From: Schizophyllum amplum
Taxonomy: Eukaryota; Basidiomycota; Agaricomycetes; Agaricales; Schizophyllaceae
Assembly (NCBI GenBank): GCA_007026445.1
Contig: VDMD01000001.1
Location: 2,976,001 to 3,040,000 of the forward strand
DNA length: 64,000 bases
Reading direction: 5' to 3'
The notes beneath the pieces were generated by a model, which saw nothing but the letters and a program-made list of their open reading frames with translations, had not been told where the DNA came from and did no database searches. The translations under genes were made by a program, and so were the position numbers. Shown in pieces: positions 11,453-22,971 of the stretch (its first letter is position 1; each line of letters opens with the position of its first letter).

Positions 11453-14400
11453 ATGCTCCTCTCCACGCCAAACCGCGATTTCGTACACCTCCGGGGGCGA
11501 AAGCACGACGCAAACGTGTCTCCGCGACGCGTGCAGTATAGCACTCCCTCAAAGCAGCAGCGGCGTGCGGAGTCGCCTATGCTCACGCCGTCCCCGTTGC
11601 GCTACCCGTCGCTCTTCAGCCTGGCCGATCAGGAAGAGGATGTGTTCCAATCGCCCTCCTGCGCCGCGACTGCGCGAGCGCAATCATCAGCGCGCGTGCC
11701 CATCGCGCTCGACGACGACGAGGCCGCCGTCTTTATGGCACCATCCAAGTCCTGCACGTCATCAAGGAAGTTCCCGACGTCCACACAGACCATGCGCACC
11801 CCCTTCAGACTCCCGCAAACTTCGTCAAAGCAGCCGCCGGCCGGCGCGCTCACCGTGGAGACTCGCGCAACGGCGGGTGCCAAACGCAAGTCGGGTGCCG
11901 TCAGCACTTCCACGCCCCTGCGAAACCACACCCTCACCCCGCTCAGTCTCACGAGCTCCAAGCCGGGAGGTTTCGAATGCCTCGCGCCGCTCCCCGCGCC
12001 GATGTTCAACGAACGCAAGCCGCTCACCCAGTTCGAAGCGGACGCGCACATGTCGCGTCACACAAAGAACTTCACAAAGCTCCGCCTCGGCGGGCTCAGT
12101 GACGATTCCGGATGCGAGATGCAGGAGGATGAGGGTCATGCGCTCTTCCTAGCTCCCAACCGCGCGTCGGACGTGGATGACGATGCCAAAGCCGTCTCGC
12201 CGGACGGCCACGTCACGAAGCGTGCACGCTCGAAGATAGCACACGCCGAAAAGGAACCCTCACGGGCGCCTTTAGTACAGGTGTGTAGCCATCCTGCCGC
12301 AACAAACGCTTGTCCTGACACACCATGTAGATCGGTAACGAAACTGGGCGATACAGGGTCCCTGCTCCCAACTCGTCCTCAGCCAGTGCACGGCGCCGCT
12401 CCCATGGCCGCATGTCATCTGCGTCGTCCGGCGAAGGACTGGCACCCATGTCGGCGACCCGACGACGTATCGTACCCATGAAGCCTCCTCCGCCGCCCCG
12501 CAAGCTTGAGCGAATCGAGAGCGCTACCCTTTTCTTTGGGCCAGCTATTCCGCAACCAGAACATCCCTCGTCTCGCTCCGACAACATGCTATCAAGCAAC
12601 TCCGGGACTGTCTCGCGGCGCCGTAGCTGTGGTCCCGGAGTTGACGAGTTCGACACCTGGTCCAGGACGCGCTCACGTTCACCTTCTCCACGCTCTTCGC
12701 CTCTCTCCGTTCCTCACGACTTCTCGTCCGGGGCCTCAGAGTTCGACGACGAAGAAATGTTCTTCAATGGGTCTGGCATTCAGCCTTTCGCATTCAGTAT
12801 CACGCAGGACACGCCTCCCCCCAAACTTCTCACGAAGTTCAAGCCGCGCGATTCCGGGGTAGCGTTCAGTGACGATGATAGCTTCAACTACGGTCGACCT
12901 CGCCCCAGCAGCAGCTATCTTAATATCATTCCTAGGGCCTCCAACAGCGCCAGCACGATCAACTCTGACAGCGATGATGCTCTCGTCACTCCTGGAGTTG
13001 GTCCAGGGGCAGGCTCGGGATGGCCTGATGCACATATTGTTGTGACAGGCACCGACGACAATGACCTTGTCTCCGGTGGACATGATGTTGACGCCTTCAT
13101 CCTTCGAACTCTCGCCGGAGCGGGCAAATCCGTGCCTGATGGTCCCAAGAAGGCGCCAGGTACACCTGTCAAGAAGCTGCGCCAGTTTGCGGGCAGCCGG
13201 CCATGGCGCAGTGCAGTCGCGAACAAAGTTGGGTTCGGTTTCGAGACCGAGGCCAAGAAGAAGAAGCTACCTCGCAAGAGTCTTCCTGCGGCATTCCCTG
13301 CGCCTCGTCTAGGCGGCAAGAACCTAGACGACGGCTCGGACTCGGAATCTGAGGAGGAGAGCCCCAGCAAGCGCGGCAAATACTCTGGCGTTGGGATGGG
13401 TCGTCCCTCGGCGATCCCGCGCACGCGCTGGCTCACGCGACGGAGCAGCAGCGGCCTGTTCTCGAGCGGCAGTGAGATGGGCACGCCGACAAGAGTTGCT
13501 GGTAGGTTTGAGCTAGGCTATAAACATACGGAGCCGGTGCTGACTCAGGGCCGACAGATCTTCAACTGCAACCTGTAAAATCGCCTCTGTTCAACAACTT
13601 TAGGCGGTCGCCCGGCCGTACCTCGTCTAGTGGCTCGACGTCGTCAATGACCAGCATGAACTCGCCGACTATGCGTTTCCCTACTCCCTTCGGCATCCTT
13701 CGGCCTTCGTCTCGCTCGAGCATTCGCTCGCGACAGCCGTCTGGCGAGATGAATTCATACGAGCAACCGGGACGCTTCGACCGTGACTTCGAGGAGCTTG
13801 CGGAAGTGGGCAGCGGCAACTTCGGCAAGGTCATCAAGGTCTGCTCCAAGTTCTCATTCAACGATGGCGTGTATGCCGTGAAGAAGTCGAAACCCTTTGA
13901 AGGCGCTAAGCATAGGTTAGTACCTCACACGCATCCCGTCCTTCATCGGCGCTGATAGCTGTCTATCTTTCAGGCAACGGCTCCGCGAAGAGGTGGACGT
14001 TCATGAGCATCTGTCGCAGGCGCTTGCGATGACAGGCCAATCGGCCCACCCCAATATCGTCTCCTACATAGACAGCTGGGAGGAGAGCTCGACGTTGTAC
14101 CTTCGCACTGAGTTCTGTGATGGCGGCAACTTCTCGCACTTCCTGCGCGAGTATGGACGTGCGTTCCCTCGCCTGGACGAAGGTCGCGTTTGGAAGGTGC
14201 TTGCCGAGATCACGAACGTGAGTTGAGTTGGACTGCGGGCTTACCCAAGCGGCTGACGGCATATATAGGGCTTGGCTTTTATTCACGCGTTTGGGGTCAT
14301 TCACCTCGACCTGAAGCCGGAGAACATCCTCATAACGGGCGATGGACGATTCAGGATCACTGATTTTGGCATGGCCACCGAGTGGCCCCGTCCGCCCGAG

Positions 14401-14952
14401 AAGAGCGAAGGCTTCGAGCGGGAAGGGGACAAGTTATACTTGGCGCCTGAAGTCCTTCGCGGTGTTTACGGCAAGCCGGCTGATATCTTCAGGTAAGTTC
14501 TACTATTCGGCTGCCCTGACATATCGCCGACAGTCTTTTGCAGCTTGGGCATCACTATGCTGGAAACCGCAGCCAACATCGTCCTTCCAGACCAGTAAGT
14601 CTCGCACTTTGCTCGCGTCCGACGATGAGCTGACCGATCCTGTAGGGGTGAGGCCTGGCAGAGGCTTCGGCAGGAGGACTTTGAGCAGGTGGAATGGGAT
14701 GGTAGCCGCGAGCTGATGCATATCATCGCGGAAATGATGCGCACCGATCCGGAGGAGCGCATGGATGTCGAAGCGCTGGTCGCGCATCCCATCGTGTCCC
14801 GTGCGCGGCAGGCCATGGAAGACGCGCTGGCGCGTGCAGCTCAGGGACGCGAGTCATTCTTCGCGGCATCGCCGCTTGCAGGGTCACCGCCAGGGTTCTT
14901 GGACCAGCTCCTTGGCCCCTCGATGGACGACGCCATGGACCTCGATTTCTGA
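11453..14952 (+). CDS. wee1: Wee1-type inhibitory protein kinase
   Basis: Delays mitosis by phosphorylating the inhibitory tyrosine of Cdk1. Exons 11453-12280, 12331-13501, 13558-13915, 13974-14217, 14269-14492, 14544-14594 and 14646-14952; about 1060 residues. The first ~750 residues are disordered, rich in SP/TP sites and acidic patches, as expected for a kinase controlled by CDK and ubiquitin ligases. The kinase domain begins [17 protein letters not shown] (Gly loop), YAVKKSK (catalytic Lys), [11 protein letters not shown] (catalytic loop; HLDLKPEN is the Wee1 form), ITDFGMA (DFG), then the Wee1-specific [16 protein letters not shown]. In fission yeast and animals this last motif reads GD-x-x-YLAPE, so the family call is firm. 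The short C-terminal tail ends in an acidic MDDAMDLDF. Confidence 0.95.
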
Positions 14953-16707
14953 GCTGCTAGTACCCGGCCGGGCTGCGCTCGGTCATCTGGGACCATCGTG
15001 CTATCTGGATGCTTCCCTCTCGCCTGTCTTCCCACAACTCCTCATCCAGTGATACACCCTTCCTACCCATCAGACCTGGTTCATGACCTTCTTGCTTTTG
15101 TCGCATTTTGTTTCTTGATTTACTTGTCATGGGCCTCTCTTCTGAAACCTCCGTCCGTACTCTGTCCGTATGAATCATCATCCGCACACACCATCCCTCG
15201 CACATATCATCCACAAACAATCTTGCATAGTCTTTCTATATATACTAATTATGTCACTTTCGTGCGTTGTCTTGCTATCGAACCGACGTCCACACACCAC
15301 ACACCCTCCTTGCAGAGACCACCTATCTATACCTCTTCCGGTGCATACTACTTTCCTTCGTGCCACACGTCGCCGTCACAGGTGCAGTATTATCTTCATC
15401 TCTTCCCCGTGCCATCTCGTATTACCTACCGCCTTCCGTCCTTTCTCTTGTAATCTCTTGAACCCTCCTCCATTATAGCCTCCTCCTCATTCTCCTTCGA
15501 CCACTGCCCTCTGTCTCATCATCACATCGCCCATCATCATCAGCCTCATCCTCATCATCGTCACTTATTAGACTCGGTTCGATGTCCTCGTCCTCCTCCA
15601 TAATGGGTTTGTGCAGCTGCTTGGATTTGGTCTTTTTACTCTTTTGTTACCTTCCCCTTTTGACAACCCCGTTCTTGTGACGCATACTATACAGTTGAGT
15701 ACATAGTACGTAGGTACTTTAGTGCCGTGTAAACACGGCGGCTATCTATTCCATCAGCAATTCAGCGACACCTTGTTCAGGACGAGGACCCGTGGACTTC
15801 AAAGCAGACTTCGACTCTGAATGAGTTCGACATGGCCATGATATCAGATCTAAATGTTATGCCGGTCGTTCGACAATGTGCGCAGTCAGTAAGTTGAACT
15901 TGTCTGTCAAGGGATTCTAAAGCAACCTGACGAGGCAAGGAAAACGGCTAGCGCTTGAGGTACTCAGACTGTCCGAGGCAAGCAAAGCGCCAACCCGTCG
16001 GTACGGGGGTCGAGAACAATAGAAGATCGAAGAAGAAGAAGCACGTAGCGAACGGCGGTAAGTATCGACGAAGATAGTGCAAGGCATGACGAGTAAAGTA
16101 GCTATAGGGGCAGGCCTGGGTTGCGCAGCAAGTATCTCATCGAGTGCCAGCTGCGCCGCCGAGACCATTACTTGACGCGCCGCGACTTCAGCGCGTGAGC
16201 TTCTGTGTGGATGACTCTGTCAGATTTCGACTAGACGCATGCGAACGGTATACTTATCCCATGCTTTGAATGTTGAACACTGCTTACTGCATCGGATCGA
16301 CCTCTCAGCGAAGTTGCGGTATCGATATCGCAGGATAGCGTCATTCGAGAGCATATGTAGGGGGTTTGCAGATGTGTAGCTGGGCAGCGAAGTGAGCGGC
16401 GGCGGCGGGGTGGCCTAGATGGTAGGAGCAAAATCGAAGAACTTTGACACAGCCGCAGCGTATGAAGGGTCATGAGGAGGGTATATCGAATGTATCAGAC
16501 AGCGCAATGAAGAAGGCAAAGCACATGAGGAGGGTATACGCGTGAAGAGAAACTGAGCCAATGGTCTACCCCCTGCCATGGCCAATGACCTGCCCCGTCC
16601 GAGGAAACGGACGCGCGACGTGTAAGCGCTGGGCGCGCGATGTATACGATGTCCCGACACCTAGCGCGGTTGACTTTTGCGCACCGATTGGACGTGAACG
16701 CCGCGCC

Positions 16708-16798
16708 GCTAGCGTGAGAGGGTGACAGAGCTAGCGTGAGAGGAGTGAGAAAGCCAGCGTGAAAGGAGCGAGAGAGCTAGCGTGAAATGAGCGAGAGA
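16708..16798 (+). repeat. Minisatellite, four copies of a ~23-bp unit
   Basis: Four imperfect tandem units built on GCTAGCGTGAGAGGAGTGAGA. The third copy has GCCAGC in place of GCTAGC and the fourth has AAATGAGCGAGAGA. The units lie in purine-rich, gene-free DNA. Confidence 0.8.
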
Positions 16799-16975
16799 GC
16801 GCCAAGGGATTGACAGTCGTGGGGAAGTGATAGCAGATAGCAGGAAGGAGTGAATTAGGTCTCGACCCGGGAGTTGTGAATGGGTCTCGAGGAGAGGGAT
16901 GAGTACTTTTGAAGTAAGGATGGTACTTATTACTATTGAAGATAGATCAAACAAATAACCGCGGGTCAGAATTGG

Positions 16976-17046
16976 TCGTGAAGGAGAAATAGATGTGAAG
17001 GAAGAATAGGCGTGACAGGAGAATAAACACGGAGGAAGGATAAGCG
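16976..17046 (+). repeat. Degenerate purine-rich ~17-bp tandem repeat
   Basis: About four units of the form GTGAAGGAGAAATAGAT, GTGAAGGAAGAATAGGC, GTGACAGGAGAATAAAC, ACGGAGGAAGGATAAGC follow one another without gaps. Noncoding. Confidence 0.6.
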
Positions 17047-18730
17047 CAAGGAGCGAAGATAGTCTTGGAGAGCACCACTGGTGGTGTATGAAGTCCGATC
17101 GTGAACGAAGTCCAGCCATAAAGGGACTCGCGCCAAGGAGGATTAGGATGTAGCGAGAGAATGAAAGCATCGAGCCCGAAGGCACCGGGGAAGGGCAGAG
17201 AAATCGGGAATCATTGTTGGAGAATCGGGGTGCGCCCTCGAGGTATTGGGAGCGGCTGCGAGCTATCGGGGAGCGGTGTTGACGGTCTTGAGAACTTCGG
17301 TGGCGGTGCTAATTGTTGTATTTGGGGATCTACTGTTTTATGCGGCGTGCGCATCTGGTTCGCGGTGTTCTATGAGGGATCGGCGACTCGGAGGTACCTA
17401 CCGCAAACCTGCCTTACCTTACCTATGCCGGAGGATCGGGGCGTGGTTTGGGCGTGGCACCGACAGCACCCACTGACGGTCAGTGTACTCGGGATCACGA
17501 TGAATGAAAACATGTCGTCAAGGGACGAGCGGGGACCGTGTAGGACCGTGTACGCAGTCCGTCGAACATCGGGGGAGACGGGTGTCGGACGTGGGCGCAA
17601 GGCGTGGACGTGAGCGTGGTCCAAGGACGTCCCCTGGACGTCCCTGTGCAGGGCTCTCCGGGAGTTGTATACGAATGCGTGGTTGCCGGGACGACGCAAA
17701 TTGCCGCGATGGTGGTGGACGGTCTGCGCGGCGAGTATGTCGACGTCGAGCAATATAGTTGGTCGTGGGGCGTGAGCTCAGCAGCATGAGCTGAAATTCG
17801 GCTGACTTCCGTGACCGGCAAGCGCTCGATGACGATGCACGGCTTCGAACATGCAGCAGGCGCGCAGGGTTGGGTTGCATGCTCGGAGACTGCGGCTGAC
17901 GCTGTCAGCCAGATTGAAGCGCGACACGCACCTCGAGGCAGACGTCGAAGCAACCCGGAGAGCTCCACGCCTCGCTGCGCGGCGCCCCCGCGCGCCGCCT
18001 TCGAGCAAGGCGCGCATCACGATTTGCATCACATCGGGGACGGCGCATCACATCGGGCGGCGTTCATGTTCAAGTTCAAGTTCGGTCGGCGTTCCCTCTT
18101 ATGGTAATGTCAGCGCTCTGCGGGTGGCAGCGGTGAGTGAGGAAGCGGTAGAGGAACGGGGTGCAGCGCATGGAGACTGACCGGTACGCGCGGACTCTTC
18201 GACTTCGAGTCGAGGGAAGGTCCGTCGAAGGAGAGCATGGAAAGCCGCGGATGAGCTGGCCTGTGTCACGCGATGCGGGCGGGGGGATTGCACCCGTGAG
18301 TTCGCGGCACGGACGTGATGATGTGCTTGCGAGCTGCGGACCTGGTTCGAATTCGGGAACCGGCTTGCAGGCGCGAAAAAAGCGGGCTTGGCAAGGGGGC
18401 AGGGAATGCGCGCGGCTCGATGGACGCCGTCCGGGAGCCCAGAAAAATTTGTCGAGCTGAACATAGAGTAGAGCTGGAGGAGGGGGAAGAGATGGGAAAA
18501 GATCAGGGTCAGCGGACAACATATACAGTCGTTGTTTATGGTGAACCGGAACCGAGCAGCCGGGGTAATCGCAAATTGCAGAGATCTTGAAATGATGCTG
18601 GGGGAGGCCTTGACCCAGCCTTGACCTGGTATTGCATGTCGGCGCAAGGCGACTAGCTGCTCTACACTGTAACATCACTGTTTTTCCACAGACGCAGACG
18701 CAGACGCAGACGCCAGGACGCCCGTATATA

Positions 18731-20993
18731 ATGCTTCCACGCTCCGCCAGCATTCCTTCTCCCACCCACGCTCTTTCCCAGCCAGCGCATCCGCCCCCGC
18801 GCCCCCATCAGCCCCCGTCCTTTTACGGCCACCACCAGCCATCCCTCTACCGCCCCCACCCTTATCACCCTCACTCCCGTGGCCAGCCCATGGACATCGT
18901 CGTCGACTACCGCACATTCTACCCCTACCAGCCGAACGAGGTCAAGCACCGCCGCCGCACAACAACAGCCCAGCTCAAGGTCCTCGAGGGCATCTTCCAG
19001 ACCCAGACCAAGCCCAATGCCGCCCTCCGAAGCAAGCTCGCAGCCCAGCTCGAAATGACCGCCCGGGGTGTCCAGGTGCGTCCCCAACAGCCGCCCAATC
19101 CCCCAAGCAGCTCACCGTTCTTGCAGGTCTGGTTCCAGAACCGGCGCGCGAAGGAGAAACTCAAGGCCAGCAAAGCCAGCAAGGCAAAGGAGGACAAGGA
19201 CAAGCCTGACGTGTCCGGCGGCGAAGAACAATCCGCGTCGTCCCCGACAGTGGACGAGCTCAAATCAGAAGAGTCGACCTCCCCGCTACCCGACTCTGCC
19301 GCAGAGCCGCCCGCTGCCCACACAAAGCCACCAGCGCTCTCCGTCAACGTCATTTCCTCCGACTCTTCCCCGCTGCAGTCGCCCTGGCAGTTCTCCCCGT
19401 TGAACGCCACCACCGAACAGGAGATCCCACCGGTGCCCGCGACCCCCCTGGACGATCCGGTCCTCCTCGCTCATAGGCGGGGCTCGCTGCCGGCATATCC
19501 CCACGCTACCGTCGATCTCTCGTCCGAGCTTCTCTCCGTGAGCCGCGATCCCCTCGCGCGGCGGCGATCCGTGGACGCGAGCCTGCACAAGCTCCCCTAC
19601 AACCCGTATGCACCGTTCGCCCGCGCTCGGAACAACATGCAGTCCGGCCTGTCGCCGCACGCGTACCGCGGGCCCCAGCAGCGGACGTTCTGCCAGCCGA
19701 TGTCGCGCGCAGCGTCTATGGAGGCGCGTCGCTTCTCGGTGGACGTCGTGCCGCCGATGCAAAGGTCGTACTCGGGCATGTCGGAGCCCTCCCCGAGCCA
19801 TGCCGCATATAGCCGCCCGTCTCTACCAAGCGCGTCGATGTATGCATTCACGCAACGCACCGTGCCGGCGTCGCCCATCCCAGGACCCCTTCCTGCGCCT
19901 GGCTTCTCATTCGGTGCCCCCGTCCCAGTCCCGGAGTCGGGCTACGACTCGCCCAGGCGGGATGACGCGGACGAGAGGTCGCTAGCATCCTATGCGACTT
20001 CGTCGCGCTTCGGATCGCTCGCGTCCATCGCGACGGATGACAGCCAGAACACGTACTACTCTGACGTGACGGACCCGGCAGACTACAACAGCCTCCGGCG
20101 TGCATCAACGTAAGTGAACTGCGCGTTTTTGACTGGGCGTTATGGCTAATGAAATCATGTTGACCAGGACTTCGACGCACTTCTTGGGCATGATGTCCGG
20201 CCTCGATGTCAACGAAGAAGCAGAGCAGGGATGCTACGGGGGCGCGCAGGGCCCCATGTACGGTACCACGCAACAGCAGCAGCAGCAGCCGTCCGGCCTA
20301 GAGACCGGCGAGGCCGCTCATGGGGCCTACCCTTCGCCAGCGCCGACAGTCGTCTCACCCAAGGAGAGCCCTCCGACCGCCATGCGACCACAGCATGCCA
20401 TGCAACGCGTTTCCGAATCAGTACGTTTGTGCCCTCCCACTTTCGCCGCCATGATACTCAGCTCCATTTTCCAGGGATCGCACGAGCACCTGCGTTCATA
20501 CGAACAGACACAATCGTACGAGCAACCCCAGGCATTCGAGCAGCCGCAGGCATTCGAGCAAGCACAAACCTTCGAGCAACAGCACGCATACGACGCTTCG
20601 CAGTCGTACCAACGGCCGCCGTCCTACGAGCAGCAGCGATACTCATTCCATCAGCCGCAGCCGCTCCAGAACAACCAGGCCTCATGCGCCAATGCTTACT
20701 ACCCCGACGCCTCTCTGCAGTCTCCCGTGCATCCCGATCCGTCCTCCACGCACCCTCCGTACTCTGTCGAAATGTACGAGACCGGCATCTCCCCCTCCGG
20801 GCACTACATCCCTGCGTCTTACCCCGCCGACTACCCGCTCGACGGCCCAGGGTACACGAACTACACCTCGAACGACGCCAGCTCGCGCCTCGAGTTTGCG
20901 CACCCGCCGGATATGGGGGTGTATGCGGGGTACTCGCCCGTGATGGAGAACATGCCGCTGGACGGGGGCGCGTACGGGCGGTACCAGGGATGA
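18731..20993 (+). CDS. Homeodomain transcription factor
   Basis: Exons 18731-19075, 19127-20109, 20168-20420 and 20475-20993; about 699 residues. A His/Pro-rich N-terminus precedes a typical 60-residue homeodomain: KHRRRTTTAQLKVLEGIF (arm and helix 1), LRSKLAAQLEMTARGVQ, and the recognition helix VWFQNRRAKEK, completed only after removal of a 51-nt intron (19076-19126). It is not a TALE type (no three-residue loop insertion), so it is not one partner of a mating-type HD1/HD2 pair in the classical sense, and no second homeobox gene lies next to it. The rest is Ser/Pro-rich and disordered, with a six-residue SYEQPQ/AFEQPQ-type repeat in the last exon. ATG 18731 follows a TATATAA directly; the next in-frame ATG (18890, MDIVVDYRTF) is a good alternative start. 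Probably a developmental regulator of the hom1/hom2 class; which one is not clear. Confidence 0.85.
20496..20645 (+). repeat. Coding hexapeptide repeat in the homeodomain protein
   Basis: Within the last exon the protein repeats SYEQTQ-SYEQPQ-AFEQPQ-AFEQAQ-TFEQQH-AYDASQ-SYQRPP-SYEQQR, about eight aromatic/Gln-rich units of 18 nt. Low-complexity aromatic-Gln repeats of this type are common in transactivation or condensate-forming regions; function here is inference. Confidence 0.8.
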
Positions 20994-22971
20994 TGGGTTG
21001 GCACCCCAACGATGTCGGGTGCGCTAACGCGGTGGCAGGTGCGCTACCGCAATGGCAGGCGCACTAGATTGTGACAAACGATCGCGGTGGCGCGGCCACT
21101 GCCAATACGGGTGGATACCTCGCCAGAAAGGCTGGATATGCCACCCTCACCAACGACGACGGTTCCGCTGGCGCCTGCTCCTGTTCTCTCCTGCTATGCT
21201 CCTGTCTCTCAATGTGCCTCTCGAGTCCTATGCAGCACGCTCACTCAAGTCCCTTGTTTTCCCCTCTGCATATTTAACCAAACCCTCCTTACGTCTTTGC
21301 GTGTACAGCTGTGTATATTAATGGTCGTCCTTCGCCCGACCGACGTGCTACGGACGCTAGCCCGCTCTCCTCCCTTTGCCCTTCCAGTTCTCCTTTACTC
21401 TTTCGCTCCACTTTATTCTTTTTCGTGACTCTTTATTCCTTTGTGCCCTTCGACCCGCTTCGTCTCTTCTTTATCCTATTGTACTTATCCTTTTTGTGCT
21501 CACTCTGTCTGTTGTCTACCATCGCTGTTGCTGCCGATGTCCATATATCTTACGCATTGTCCATAATACCCGTCTGCCCTCCTCGTATAAACTTACTCAC
21601 GCGCACGGAATTGTCGGTCTCTAGGTTCTGGCAGCGGGACCATGCATTGTCATCTGGATTCATACTGGTTCGATTCGTGGTTCGAGGTCGAGCCAGGTCC
21701 GAGCGTGCAGCGATAAAGACGACCCACAGGTCTCGACGATGCAAGGCGCGTCCGGCAGCTATCCTTCCGTGCTCGGGCATCGCGGGCAGGGCGGTATCGA
21801 CAGTGCAGGGCCGCTATCCGCTGATGGTTCCGACCCTCGCGCGCCGCGCGCGTCGTTCAAGCGCCTATCTGGATTCTGAGGCCGACAGGTGGGTCGGGAG
21901 GCTGTGCCGTGTGCGCCAGGCGGGGGATTTTCAGGGCCTGATTCTTGAAGTACATGGGCGCTCAAGGTAGATTCAAAGTTATCTACTGCATTGCTGCAGG
22001 GTCCGGTCGAGGGTTTGAAGGTGGTTCGACAGACGCCGTTCGTCAGCGACCGTCCTCGTTCGTCTTCTCCGAGGTCGATCATCGCGCCCACGGGAATCTG
22101 CGTGATGCGAGGCTTTGCGAGCGCAATATCGACCAAAGGAGCCTGATCTTTGCGGAGTTGGTGAGCGCTGCTCTCTCTCTCTCTCTCTCACGGCCCTCAT
22201 GCAGAGTATGACCGTGCCGAGGAGCTGGCGCTGAAAGCACTTAGCGGGGAGGATGACGGATGGCATCCAACCTATCACCATGGTAAGTAGACGATATGTT
22301 TCGACCTAGACAGCTGATAGAGTGAGGCTACTCTGAAAAGCATGGGAGCCAGCACAGGGCAGTACTCCAGCGAAGGGCATTACGCACAAGCTCGTATCGG
22401 GTTATGGGTTTGTTATGGGTGCTTATCTGCTCTATCACGTGACTGGTTGAAGTTTAAACGGATGCGGTCCGACAATTCCGAGTGGCGCAATTGAACTTTG
22501 CTCATGTTTGCGCCGCACAGCTGTAGTCGCTGCTGTTAGGTACATGAGGTGCTCACTGGAGACATAGTCCATAGTTCCGTATGTGTACTGTTACCCCAAG
22601 CCAAAAGCAGGTGATACAGCTATTATATACCGCATAAATGATGAGCAAGGAGCAATGGGCACGGACGAAGCGGTGTGGTGGATGCAGAAAATCTACAGAT
22701 GGATACATACAAGGGTAAAATATGCACAAGGCGGCAAAGGATGCAGACGTGGATAGAGAGTGTGGTCACGATGACAGTCACAGTCAGGCGTAGTGGGAGA
22801 GGCAGTGTTCGAAAGGCATGATGGAAGAGCGAAGTCGTTCCCGCGATGATGGTATAGACAAGGAACGGGTATGCATAGCGCGAAGCAGGGAGGTCGAGAG
22901 GAGCACTGAGCACTGGCGTTTGTCAGAACAAGTCCGGTGCAAAAGCTTGGTCCACTCACGAGATCCGCCGC
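20994..22971. other. 2-kb spacer between convergent genes
   Basis: 21,170-21,620 is pyrimidine-rich. An open plus-strand frame 21,945-22,211 and an overlapping minus frame 21,759-22,281 lack recognisable domains. A (CT) microsatellite interrupts both. Further downstream (22,270-22,700) AT content rises and no coding pattern is seen. I cannot support a gene here. Confidence 0.45.
22169..22190 (+). repeat. (CT)n microsatellite
   Basis: About eleven CT dinucleotides in a row, flanked by gtgagcgctg and acggccctcatgcag. The flanks resemble intron borders, but no coherent exons join across it. Confidence 0.75.

Larger units (their letters stand above)
14953..18730. other. 3.8-kb gene-free region upstream of the homeodomain gene
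   Basis: The longest stretch without a gene. About 15,040-15,660 is strongly pyrimidine-rich on the plus strand (CTTCC, TCATC, CACACAC runs); about 16,480-17,160 is purine-rich with tandem short repeats; 17,160-18,600 is GC-rich with several overlapping ORFs on both strands (for example 157 codons at 17,495-17,968 minus) that have no recognisable domain and contradict one another. I see no coherent exon chain. It may hold a long 3' UTR of wee1, a long leader or distal control DNA of the homeodomain gene, or a non-coding transcript; the sequence alone does not decide. Confidence 0.5.

Noticed and set aside
11334..12152. 272-codon Arg/Ser-rich plus ORF overlapping the wee1 first exon
   Set aside because: Different frame from the wee1 exon; composition (Arg, Ser, Pro) is typical of an off-frame reading of GC-rich coding DNA.
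17495..17968. 157-codon minus-strand ORF in the gene-free region
   Set aside because: No domain, overlapping ORFs in other frames, GC-rich composition makes stops rare; no intron borders or promoter.
18345..18375. GGTTCGAATTC resembling a tRNA T-arm
   Set aside because: No acceptor stem, anticodon arm or matching D-arm could be folded around it; it is a short palindrome.
18632..18730. N-terminal extension of the homeodomain ORF with a (QT)4 run
   Set aside because: Opens with TTG, not ATG; the CAGACG repeat is leader sequence.
18731..20993. Homeodomain gene as part of a mating-type (HD) locus
   Set aside because: Only one homeobox gene, typical 60-residue domain, no divergent HD1/HD2 pair and no mitochondrial intermediate peptidase gene in the window.
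21759..22281. Overlapping plus and minus ORFs around the (CT) repeat
   Set aside because: Tried to splice GTGAGC...ATGCAG around the microsatellite on the plus strand; the join runs into a stop within ten codons.
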